A DNA stretch of 6,207 bases, from assembly GCA_016207625.1 (NCBI GenBank), contig JACQPF010000364.1:1-6207 (forward strand), given 5' to 3'. Positions 1 through 5,889 of this stretch are shown piece by piece (position 1 is the first letter of the stretch; each line of letters opens with the position of its first letter). A program made the translations under genes and the position numbers. This stretch comes from Elusimicrobiota bacterium (GTDB taxonomy: Bacteria > Elusimicrobiota > Elusimicrobia > FEN-1173). Under the pieces are notes generated by a model that searched no databases, had not been told where the DNA came from, and saw nothing but the letters and a program-made list of their open reading frames with translations.

Positions 1-881
1 GCGGGGTCTGTGGCCACGGACCTCTTCCTTGTGAGCGGGACTTTCAAGGATCCGAACGTCAGGCGGCTTTCCGTGCTCCGGTCGAGTTGGAAGAAAACAT
101 ACCGCGGATTGACGTTCAGGAGGTCCTGGCGCTCCAGGGGATGGGAATCCATGTAATCCCTCATGGACTGGCGGTTGAACTTCTCCTTGGGAATAAGGCC
201 TGTCTCGATCATGTGAAGGCCGACGGACCGATAGGGATGGCCGTTGTTCCCCGCGTAGCGGATGCGGATTTGCTCCCCCGTGGGAAGGTGGAGCCATCCG
301 GAGCCCTGGACCTGCAGGAAAAAGATGTCCATGGGGTCATCCGCCCAGGCGATTTCCAGGCCCCGGCCGGAGATGAGGTTTTTTGAGTCGATCTCCTGCC
401 GGGTGTAATAGGGGACGGCGAGATCGCCGGGGCATTGATAGAGAGGATAGCGGTATTTCTCCGTTCGGGTGAGGGACGCTTTCATCGAATGCTCGTAATA
501 GGCCGAATAGGTCACGGAATGACGCGCATCGAGGCCAGTGGATCTGTAGACCCAGAACAATTCCTTCAATTTCCGGTCAATCGATTCCGACGGCTCCCGC
601 CGCAACGCGAGGAAGGTCTCCAACGAATGGATCATATGCGCGGCGGTGTAGCTGTCCGAGCCGAATCGAAAGACGGTGTCCGGCGGCTGGGAACGATAGT
701 ATGAGAGGCTCGCCCGGACGGATTCTTCCAGGCCGTCGAAGCGGCCGTCGTCGCTTGAGAAATCCGGATAATCTTGAGGAGCGATTTTTTCGAGGGCGTG
801 AAGGCCGGAAGAGAAGAGGACGAGGAAGACCAGCAAATGAAACGCGAAGGCGGGACGCTTATTTTTCTTGATTTTTTTCAT
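1..881 (-). CDS. mltA: Membrane-bound lytic murein transglycosylase A family protein (MltA), 3' end missing
   Basis: The reading frame is open from ATG at 881 to the window edge: 293 codons, no stop seen. MltA enzymes cleave the MurNAc-GlcNAc bond of peptidoglycan non-hydrolytically, leaving 1,6-anhydro-MurNAc ends, in the periplasm. Residues 1-29 look like a Sec signal peptide: a Lys/Arg-rich start, a hydrophobic stretch at about 11-25 and a likely cut after GLHA (26-29). There is no lipobox, so unlike E. coli MltA it is probably not a lipoprotein. The MltA domain covers about 123-265, with family signatures YYEHSMKASLTRT (128-140), a QVQGSG block (190-195), YAGNNGHPYRS (209-219), NPRYVFF (258-264) and a VPL..R.SVATDP segment (281-293). 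The C-terminal 3D domain, with the catalytic Asp (Asp308 in E. coli), lies beyond position 1, so activity cannot be judged. The start overlaps the upstream lipoprotein gene by 23 nt; a later start would remove the signal peptide. GAGGG at 895-891 is a plausible ribosome site. Confidence 0.93.
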   Translation of the reverse strand, partial: MKKIKKNKRPAFAFHLLVFLVLFSSGLHALEKIAPQDYPDFSSDDGRFDGLEESVRASLSYYRSQPPDTVFRFGSDSYTAAHMIHSLETFLALRREPSESIDRKLKELFWVYRSTGLDARHSVTYSAYYEHSMKASLTRTEKYRYPLYQCPGDLAVPYYTRQEIDSKNLISGRGLEIAWADDPMDIFFLQVQGSGWLHLPTGEQIRIRYAGNNGHPYRSVGLHMIETGLIPKEKFNRQSMRDYMDSHPLERQDLLNVNPRYVFFQLDRSTESRLTFGSLKVPLTRKRSVATDP

Positions 882-1584
882 CCCCCTTATCCCTCGAGTA
901 GTGGACATCGACGGAGGCGGTGTCCCATGTGACGAAAACCCGGCGCAGTTTCCCGTCCTTTGAAAAACCGAACCTCGCGATGATGGGGACCTTGTTGGGG
1001 TCGTTGACGATCCTATAACGGTAGATATAGGTTTGGAGGTCCTCCTGCTGCTGAACGGCCAAAGGCTTTCCCATCAAGCTCAGCGTCTTCTCCCGGCTGG
1101 GAAGCTTGGCGTCCGCTTCCGGGGAGAGGCGCATGTGCGCCCTCACCAGGCGCTTGGTTTCCAGCACTTCGGAATTCCCGGCCAGGCGCATGGTCTCGGT
1201 CATGACTTCCCGGCTGAAGAGGAGCAAGAAGGTCTCCGGGACCGTGAACCGGGACAGCTTCCCTTTTGCGAAATACAGGGTGAGGTTCAGGTCCTCCATC
1301 GGGGTCTTTTCAGGAGGGCTATGGCGCACGATCTTGAACTCGTAATGCCAGATCTTCTCGTTCCCCAACGTTTTTTTCGAGAGAGGATCGGCCCCGATGA
1401 GGAAACGCATGTCTTTGGTAAAGAGGATGGGGTTATGGAATTGGATGATGAGTTCCGGATGGCCGGACACGGTGAAGTTTTTGTCGAAACTCTTGATTTG
1501 GCTTTTCAGTTCAAGCAGGCGGAGATAGACGCATCCCGACAGGACGAGAACCGCCGCCAGCCCGATGAACAGCCTTCGAATCAA
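859..1584 (-). CDS. Predicted outer-membrane lipoprotein of unknown function, 241 aa
   Basis: I do not recognise this as a named family. It begins with a lipoprotein signal peptide: MIRR, a hydrophobic run at 5-15, and the lipobox LSGC (15-18), giving acylated Cys18. Residue 19 is Val rather than Asp, so by the Lol rule of model diderms it would go to the outer membrane. The remaining ~220 residues are soluble with no further membrane segment. Two parts resemble each other (about 62-116 and 170-221): L.G..PL, then 14-15 residues after the Gly an aromatic strand (W79/Y81/F83 and Y186/Y188/Y190) ending in IV, then F....GKL.R. This layout loosely recalls BamE/SmpA-like small lipoproteins, but that is inference. 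The start is TTG at 1584; no ATG gives the signal peptide, and GAGGA lies 7 nt upstream. It overlaps the pheT stop by 4 nt and the mltA start by 23 nt, so it is probably coupled to both. The C-terminus is charged (RDKGDEKNQEK). Confidence 0.85.
   Translation of the reverse strand: MIRRLFIGLAAVLVLSGCVYLRLLELKSQIKSFDKNFTVSGHPELIIQFHNPILFTKDMRFLIGADPLSKKTLGNEKIWHYEFKIVRHSPPEKTPMEDLNLTLYFAKGKLSRFTVPETFLLLFSREVMTETMRLAGNSEVLETKRLVRAHMRLSPEADAKLPSREKTLSLMGKPLAVQQQEDLQTYIYRYRIVNDPNKVPIIARFGFSKDGKLRRVFVTWDTASVDVHYSRDKGDEKNQEK
891..895 (-). promoter_or_regulatory. Probable ribosome binding site of mltA
   Basis: On the minus strand this reads GAGGG, 9 nt before the ATG at 881, inside the end of the lipoprotein gene. 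A second G-run (GGGGG, 886-882) touches the ATG and is too close to serve. Confidence 0.5.
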
Positions 1585-3962
1585 TCTTGTTTCCTCATGA
1601 CGGCTTTAAAATCCGTTTGCAGGCTCTTTAAAATCTTCTCCTGCACTTCGCCCACTTCGGCGTCCGTCAAAGTCCTTTCCGGATGACGGAAGGTGACGCG
1701 GAAAGCCAAACTGCGGTGGCCGGGCGGCAGGGCGGGATCGATGAACACGTCGAAAAGCTCGATGTTCTCCACCCATGGGGATTGCCGCAGGAGGAAATGA
1801 GCCACGGAGGCCCAACTGACCGTATCCGGGAAAATGAGCGAAAAATCCCGGTAAACGGCCGGTTGGCGCGGCACGCCTTCAAACTTCAAGGGCAAGGCCG
1901 GCTCCTGCGCCAAAGTGGAAAGCTCCAGTTCCCCGAGTAAAGTTTCACGAGGCACGTCAAAAGCGTCCGCGCGGCGCGGATGGATTTTGCCGAAAAAGCC
2001 GACGTTTTTCTCGCCGATGAAAACATGGAGGGCTTCGGCGGGATGGAGGAAAGACATCTCATGCGGTTTAACGAAACGGATCCCGGGGATGCGCCATTCC
2101 TTCAACAGCGTCTTCACCCACGATTTGGCGTCCCAAATTTCCAACGGCCTCGGCTTGAATTTCCAATGGTCCGGGTTGGCGCATCCCGAAGCCACCCAGG
2201 CCAAAGAGGTTTTTTCAAGAGCCTTCCCCTCTTTTTGGAAGAAGGTCCGGGCGGACTCAAACAAACGCACGTCCTTGTTCCCTCGGCGGACATTCCCCTG
2301 GAGGTTGACCAGCAAGTTCACGAGCAGGCTGGGAGACAGGAGCTCTCCGGAAAGGGAAATCGGATTCCCCAATTCCACAGCGGCTCCGGCGGATGCGGAG
2401 CCGGCGAGTTTGCCCCAAAGGTCCCGGGAGGAAAGGCCGTAATTGCGGGCTTCGTAGAACCCCGCGCCGACGAAGTATTGCCGGGCCGAGAGCAGCATGC
2501 GGCGCTCTATGGTCGCCGGTTCCGGAGGCTGGGTGGACGCCCGCCGCTTCTGGGGCACCTTGTCGTAGCCCACCAGCCTGGCCACTTCTTCTGCGACGTC
2601 GGCGTCTTCCCGCACGTCCTGGCGGTGGATGGGCGGCGTGACGAGTAGGGAGTCATCGCCGGCGAGGCATCGGAAGTCCAGCCTTTCCAGGGCCTCTTTC
2701 ATCTGCTGGACGGAAAGTTCGGTGCCGAGGAAAAGGTTGATGCGCGATGCAGTGACTTTAATTTCGACGGGCTTTGGGCTCCCGGCCTTGGCGTCTTGCT
2801 CACCCGTCAATTTCCCGCCCGCGAGGGTTAAAAATAAATGGGCTGCCCGGCGGCCGGCCAAATCGGACATGGTCCAATCGGTACCGCGCTCGAACCGGTA
2901 AGAGCTTTCGGTGGACATGTTCAAGCGGGTTCGGGTGCGCCGGATGTTCGAGGGAACGAAGCACGCGCTCTCCAAAAGGATGTTCTTCGTTGATTCCTGA
3001 ACGGCGGTGGGCTCTCCCCCCATCACGCCGGCGACAGCGGCGGGGCCCTTGGCGTCGGCGATGACGAGCGCCTCGCCCACGGGCCGGGTCACTTCATCCA
3101 AGCACAAAAGGGATTCTTCTTTCCCGCCCAACCGCACGATCACGCGGCCTTCCTGTAGCTTGTCTCTGTCGAAGGCGTGCAAGGGGTGGCCCATTTCCAA
3201 AAGGACGTAGTTGGTGATGTCCACCAAGTTGTTGATGGGGCGCACGCCGCAACGCTCCAGGCGCAGGCGCATCCAAAGCGGGGAGGAACGGACTTCGACG
3301 TTCTCGATCGTCCTCCCGGTATAACGGGGGCAGAACTCGGGGTTCCTGATCTCGACGAGTGAGGACACCTCGGTTGTTTTGGGGATCTCGTGATTCGGTA
3401 GGCGGATCTTTCGGTTGAGAGACGCGGCGATCTCGCGGGCCACTCCCCAATGGGAGAGGACGTCCGGCCGGTTGGGAGTCACCTCCACATCCAAAACGGC
3501 GTCGCCCAGGGCGAGGACGGCGTTGATGTCTTCTCCCAGAGGCGTCTCCGGCGGGAGGACCATGATCCCGCCATGGTCTTCCCCCAAGGCCAGTTCCTTG
3601 GCGGAACAAATCATCCCCGACGATTCCTGCCCGCGGATGACGGCCTTTTCGATATTGATCCCGCCCGGGAGTTTCGCCCCCACCCGGGCCAAAGGCACGG
3701 TTTGGCCGGCCGCCACGTTCGGAGCTCCGCAGACCACGGTCCAACGGTCCTTGCCGTCGAAAACCTGGCAGAGGGAAAGCTTGTTGGCGTTGGGATGTTT
3801 GCCGGCGGTTTCCACCTTGGCCGTGACGACGTTTTCGATGCCGCCGCCGAACCGCGTGATGGACGCCGTGTCAAAACCCAAATTCCGGAGGAAGACCGCC
3901 AGTTCCTCGGGAGACTGGTCGAAATCGACGAATTCCTTAAGCCAGAGAGTGGAAACTTTCAT
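1581..3962 (-). CDS. pheT: Phenylalanine--tRNA ligase beta subunit
   Basis: This is the beta chain of the cytoplasmic alpha2-beta2 synthetase that charges tRNA-Phe; beta binds tRNA and hydrolyses mischarged Tyr-tRNA. At 793 residues it has the usual length of the full bacterial form. Domains in order: an N-terminal segment with the EMAPII-like OB tRNA-binding fold (about 39-150, with HPNA(N)KLSLCQV and VVCGAPNV); the B1 linker with VTPNRPDVLSHWGVAREIAA (161-180); the B3/B4 editing domain (about 205-375, with the GHPLHAFD block at 258-265 and RFERGTD at 356-362); B5 (about 401-470, with VTPPIHRQDV and DVAEEVARLVGYDKVP); the catalytic-like core module (about 485-685); and the C-terminal FDX-ACB anticodon-binding domain (about 698-791, with PAVYRDFSLIFP and GHRSLAFRVTF). 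The ATG at 3962 sits 1 nt after the pheS stop, so translation is likely coupled. The stop overlaps the TTG of the next gene. Nothing looks truncated. Confidence 0.98.
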   Translation of the reverse strand: MKVSTLWLKEFVDFDQSPEELAVFLRNLGFDTASITRFGGGIENVVTAKVETAGKHPNANKLSLCQVFDGKDRWTVVCGAPNVAAGQTVPLARVGAKLPGGINIEKAVIRGQESSGMICSAKELALGEDHGGIMVLPPETPLGEDINAVLALGDAVLDVEVTPNRPDVLSHWGVAREIAASLNRKIRLPNHEIPKTTEVSSLVEIRNPEFCPRYTGRTIENVEVRSSPLWMRLRLERCGVRPINNLVDITNYVLLEMGHPLHAFDRDKLQEGRVIVRLGGKEESLLCLDEVTRPVGEALVIADAKGPAAVAGVMGGEPTAVQESTKNILLESACFVPSNIRRTRTRLNMSTESSYRFERGTDWTMSDLAGRRAAHLFLTLAGGKLTGEQDAKAGSPKPVEIKVTASRINLFLGTELSVQQMKEALERLDFRCLAGDDSLLVTPPIHRQDVREDADVAEEVARLVGYDKVPQKRRASTQPPEPATIERRMLLSARQYFVGAGFYEARNYGLSSRDLWGKLAGSASAGAAVELGNPISLSGELLSPSLLVNLLVNLQGNVRRGNKDVRLFESARTFFQKEGKALEKTSLAWVASGCANPDHWKFKPRPLEIWDAKSWVKTLLKEWRIPGIRFVKPHEMSFLHPAEALHVFIGEKNVGFFGKIHPRRADAFDVPRETLLGELELSTLAQEPALPLKFEGVPRQPAVYRDFSLIFPDTVSWASVAHFLLRQSPWVENIELFDVFIDPALPPGHRSLAFRVTFRHPERTLTDAEVGEVQEKILKSLQTDFKAVMRKQD
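1592..1596 (-). promoter_or_regulatory. Ribosome binding site that fixes the TTG start of the lipoprotein gene
   Basis: On the minus strand this reads GAGGA, 7 nt before the TTG at 1584, inside the last codons of pheT. It supports the non-ATG start, which is the only one that yields a complete lipoprotein signal peptide. Confidence 0.6.
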
Positions 3963-3963
3963 A

Positions 3964-5016
3964 TCAAAATTGTTGCAGGAACCGGATGTCGTTATCGAAG
4001 AACAGCCGCATGTCGTCCACGCCGTATTTGAACATGGCCACCCTCTCCACGCCGATGCCGAAGGCGTAGCCGGTGACTTTCCGCGGATCGTAGCCGACGG
4101 CCCGGAACACGTTGGGGTTCACGAGACCGGCGCCGAGCATTTCCAGCCAGCCGCTCTGCTTGCACACGCGGCAGCCTTTTCCGCCGCAGAGGGTGCAGGA
4201 GATGTCCACCTCGATCCCGGGCTCAACGAACGGAAAATAGGACGGCCGGAAGCGGATCTCCGCCCCGGGGCCGAACAAGTGCTGGGCGAAGAGGGTGAGC
4301 ATCCCCTTCAGGTCGGCCATGGAGATGTCCTTATCCACGGCCAGGCCTTCCACTTGATGGAAAACGAAGGAATGGGTGGCGTCCACCGCCTCGTGACGGA
4401 ACACGCGGCCCGGAGCCACGATGTAAAGCGGCGGCTGGTGCGTGCGCATATAACGGATTTGCACGGGAGACGTGTGGGTGCGGAGCAGAAGAGGAAGGCC
4501 GGATTCGTCCTTCAGGTCTTTCAAATAAAACGTGTCGTGGGCGTCCCGGGCGGGATGGTCCGGCGGATGGTTCAGGGCGGTGAAATTGTTATCGTCGGTC
4601 TCCACCTCGGGGCCCTCGGCCAGGTTGAACCCAAGCCGGGTGAAGACGGAGACGATCTCTTCCAAGACTTGAGTGAGCGGATGGAGTTTCCCGCGAAGGA
4701 CCGGAGTCCCGGGCAGAGTGAGGTCGATGGATTCCTTGGCGAGGCTTTGGGCGATCTGCGCGTCTTCAATGGCCTGGCGGCGGTTCTCCAGGGCGGTTTC
4801 CAGCGCCTTCTTGACTTCGTTGGCTTGGCGGCCGACGTCTTTCCGTTCGGCGGGGCTTAACGTCGGGAGGGCCTGAAGGACTTTCGTCAAAAGCCCGTCT
4901 TTCCGCCCGAGGAATTTCAGGCGGAGGGTTTCCAACTCCTCCAAGGAAATGATTCGTTCCACCTCTTGAAGGCTTTGGGATTGGATGGTCTGCAGATCGT
5001 CCGTTAAGGAGGACAC
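3964..5016 (-). CDS. pheS: Phenylalanine--tRNA ligase alpha subunit
   Basis: This is the catalytic chain of phenylalanyl-tRNA synthetase: it activates phenylalanine with ATP and transfers it to tRNA-Phe. It is 350 residues long, as expected. The N-terminal ~90 residues form the charged coiled-coil arm that contacts tRNA. The class II core follows: GPEVETDDNNFTALN (135-149) with the PPDHPARDAHDTFYL block (151-165), RTHTSPVQIR (179-188), motif 2 from GRVFRHEAVDATH (203-215) to FHQVEG (219-224), FRPSYFPFVEPG (256-267), and motif 3 from GYAFGIGVERVAM (316-328) through YGVDDMR. A CxxC-x4-CxxC cluster at Cys274, 277, 282 and 285 could bind zinc; it occurs in Bacillus-type PheS and is absent from E. 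coli PheS. The start is GTG at 5016, chosen because the N-terminus then aligns with the family; the ribosome site is weak (GAGAG about 11 nt upstream). The 265-bp repeat lies just upstream, leaving 22 nt of original leader. Confidence 0.98.
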   Translation of the reverse strand: MSSLTDDLQTIQSQSLQEVERIISLEELETLRLKFLGRKDGLLTKVLQALPTLSPAERKDVGRQANEVKKALETALENRRQAIEDAQIAQSLAKESIDLTLPGTPVLRGKLHPLTQVLEEIVSVFTRLGFNLAEGPEVETDDNNFTALNHPPDHPARDAHDTFYLKDLKDESGLPLLLRTHTSPVQIRYMRTHQPPLYIVAPGRVFRHEAVDATHSFVFHQVEGLAVDKDISMADLKGMLTLFAQHLFGPGAEIRFRPSYFPFVEPGIEVDISCTLCGGKGCRVCKQSGWLEMLGAGLVNPNVFRAVGYDPRKVTGYAFGIGVERVAMFKYGVDDMRLFFDNDIRFLQQF

Positions 5017-5038
5017 GTTACGACCGCTCTCGGGCCAT

Positions 5039-5042
5039 CTAG
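5039..5042. repeat. Probable target-site duplication CTAG, left copy
   Basis: CTAG occurs immediately outside both element ends (here and at 5308-5311). Because CTAG is its own reverse complement, these bases could also be read as part of the inverted repeat; the TG...CA ends just inside favour a 4-bp duplication. Confidence 0.65.
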
Positions 5043-5073
5043 TGTTGCGACCGGCTAATAGGTCCCATTATGA
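5043..5073 (+). repeat. Left terminal inverted repeat of the element (31 bp)
   Basis: It matches the reverse complement of 5277-5307 at 30 of 31 positions; the only difference is C at 5064 against A at 5286. The outer end begins TGTTGCGACCGG and the inner end is CCATTATGA. The near identity of the two ends suggests fairly recent movement, or selection for transposase binding. Confidence 0.93.
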
Positions 5074-5169
5074 CGAGGCGATTTTGCGGCGAATCGAAGT
5101 CAAATTTTTCGGGCATATCCGTAGATATGGCCGGAAAATTTGGCGAAGATGCAGCCCAAAAGCGCCTCG
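5074..5169. repeat. 96-bp imperfect palindrome inside the element
   Basis: The outer arms 5074-5086 and 5157-5169 pair at 12 of 13 positions (CGAGGCG..TTTTG). The inner arms 5102-5119 and 5124-5141 pair at 16 of 18 positions plus one T-G wobble, around the loop CGTA. Both arm pairs share exactly the same centre (between 5121 and 5122), while the stretch between them pairs at only about half its positions. In RNA from either strand this would form one long stem. Confidence 0.85.
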
Positions 5170-5272
5170 CCCCTTCGGGGAGGCCCATCTTTGGACGGCT
5201 TCTGCGTTGCTCATCGCTTACAGGCCTACTGGCCTGCGCGCTCTTCGCGCCTTGAATCCGGCTCAAAGCTGG
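5164..5272. other. Cluster of GC-rich hairpins in the right half of the element
   Basis: Four hairpins can be read. 5164-5184 has GCCT/AGGC and CCCC/GGGG around TTC, with a 2-nt bulge. 5221-5236 is CAGGCC/GGCCTG with loop TACT. 5236-5250 is GCGCG/CGCGC with loop CTCTT. 5258-5272 is CCGGCT/AGCTGG with one G-T wobble. Such clusters are typical of REP-like or MITE-internal sequence. None has a strong T-run after it on the minus strand, so I do not call a terminator. Confidence 0.6.
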
Positions 5273-5276
5273 TCCT

Positions 5277-5307
5277 TCATAATGGAACCTATTAGCCGGT
5301 CGCAACA
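5277..5307 (-). repeat. Right terminal inverted repeat of the element (31 bp)
   Basis: This is the reverse-complement partner of 5043-5073, with one mismatch. It directly abuts the rplT stop codon, whose three bases lie in the flanking CTAG. Confidence 0.93.
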
Positions 5308-5311
5308 CTAG
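5308..5311. repeat. Probable target-site duplication CTAG, right copy (contains the rplT stop)
   Basis: This is the second CTAG. On the minus strand its last three bases, TAG, are the rplT stop codon, so the duplication kept the stop intact when the element entered. Confidence 0.65.
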
Positions 5312-5664
5312 GCCGTGGGTTGATTTTTTGCGATTTCCGTCAGTGTATGGAACGACTTCTGGTCGGAGAGAGCGATCTCTGCGAGGATCTTGCGGTCCAA
5401 CGTGACGCCGGCCTTCTTCAAGCCGGACATGAAGCGGGAGTAGCTCAAACCGTTCATGCGGGCGGCGGCGTTGATGCGCTGAATCCAAACGGCGCGAAAA
5501 TCACCCTTCTTGTCCTTGCGGCCGCGGTACATGGCCTTCATGGACTTTTCCAGGTGTTGCATCACCATGCGCCAACGATTTTTCTTGGTGGCGTAAGCCC
5601 CCTTGGCGCGGCGGTACCATTTCTTTTTCCGTTGACGGGTGTAGACGACGCTTTTAGCTCGCAT
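5308..5664 (-). CDS. rplT: 50S ribosomal protein L20
   Basis: L20 binds 23S rRNA early in assembly of the large subunit and, in several bacteria, represses its own operon by binding the mRNA. The 118 residues match the usual length. The basic N-terminal arm (1-58) has RQRKKKWYRRAKGAY where most L20 proteins have a similar basic block. The globular half is typical: WIQRINAAARMNGLSYS.FM (60-79), GLKKAGVTLDRKILAEIA (81-98). Residues 31-48 diverge from the common form. The ATG at 5664 lies 11 nt inside the end of rpmI, pointing to coupling with L35; AGGA lies about 12 nt upstream. The TAG stop falls in the CTAG beside the mobile element, so the C-terminus QPTA is probably the ancestral one. Confidence 0.97.
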   Translation of the reverse strand: MRAKSVVYTRQRKKKWYRRAKGAYATKKNRWRMVMQHLEKSMKAMYRGRKDKKGDFRAVWIQRINAAARMNGLSYSRFMSGLKKAGVTLDRKILAEIALSDQKSFHTLTEIAKNQPTA

Positions 5665-5854
5665 AGGGAATGAGTGTCCTAATGATTTTGGATTGAGTTT
5701 TATTCAACTTGTTGTCTTTGCGGAACCGGCGGCGGCGCGTGGACGACATGCCGATCAGCAGGTGCCTGCGGCCCTGCGTTTGGTGCATGACATGTTTTTT
5801 CTTCGTGACGCGAAAGCGCTTTTTGGTTCCGCTGTGGCTCTTCAGTTTTGGCAT
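5654..5854 (-). CDS. rpmI: 50S ribosomal protein L35
   Basis: This small, very basic protein of the large ribosomal subunit is 66 residues long, as expected. It opens with the family signature MPKLKSHSGTKKRFRVT (1-17), continues with GRRHLLIGMSSTRRRRFRK in the middle and ends IRTLIPYAS, close to the usual RLLPY end. The ATG at 5854 follows a GGGTAGGA purine-rich site. It lies 35 nt after infC and its TAA stop sits inside rplT, the standard infC-rpmI-rplT order. Confidence 0.97.
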   Translation of the reverse strand: MPKLKSHSGTKKRFRVTKKKHVMHQTQGRRHLLIGMSSTRRRRFRKDNKLNKTQSKIIRTLIPYAS

Positions 5855-5889
5855 TTTCCTACCCTTTGTTTATTGTCAAACCGTTCGGG

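Larger units (their letters stand above)
5043..5307. mobile_element. MITE-like non-autonomous element, 265 bp, between rplT and pheS
   Basis: The element starts TGTTGCGACC and ends GGTCGCAACA. It is bounded by 31-bp terminal inverted repeats with one mismatch and by CTAG on both sides. It holds no transposase: neither strand encodes more than about 90 residues inside it, and those frames show no DDE or other known motif. The left half is one large imperfect palindrome (5074-5169); the right half has several GC-rich hairpins. TG...CA ends and a CTAG target recall DDE-integrase-type insertion sequences such as the IS481 family, whose targets have a CTAG core, but the assignment is inference. 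Removing the element and one CTAG restores a simple junction in which rplT ends 22 nt before pheS. It would be transcribed as part of the operon and fold strongly in RNA, so it may affect pheST levels. A Tc1/mariner-like reading with a TA duplication is the main alternative. Confidence 0.85.

Noticed and set aside
87..704. Two plus-strand open frames (87-386 and 435-704)
   Set aside because: Both are antisense shadows of mltA, whose conserved motifs run through the whole region on the minus strand.
3415..4860. Long plus-strand open frame (481 codons) opposite pheS and pheT
   Set aside because: It lies antisense to two clear, full-length synthetase genes, and its sequence has no recognisable motif. 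Long antisense frames are common in GC-rich coding DNA.
5017..5026. GTTACGACCG, similar to GTTGCGACCG of the nearby inverted repeat, as a remnant of a second element end
   Set aside because: The match is about 9 of 10 bases and does not extend; it can arise by chance.
5018..5038. Tiny minus-strand frame ATG...TAA (MARERS) just before pheS, as a leader peptide
   Set aside because: It is only six codons, contains no phenylalanine codons for attenuation, and has no ribosome site.
5067..5110. Possible promoter facing pheS: TTGACT on the minus strand and a CATAAT box in the inverted repeat
   Set aside because: The two boxes are about 25 nt apart, too far for a sigma70-type promoter, and no better -35 box lies 16-18 nt from CATAAT.
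5158..5184. Possible rho-independent terminator on the minus strand (hairpin 5184-5164 followed by TTTT)
   Set aside because: Only four T residues follow, with G and C between the stem and the T-run, and termination here would cut off essential pheST.
5039..5488. 149-codon minus-strand frame spanning the element and part of rplT
   Set aside because: Its first half is an out-of-frame reading of rplT and the rest is the mobile repeat; the borders match the element, not a gene.
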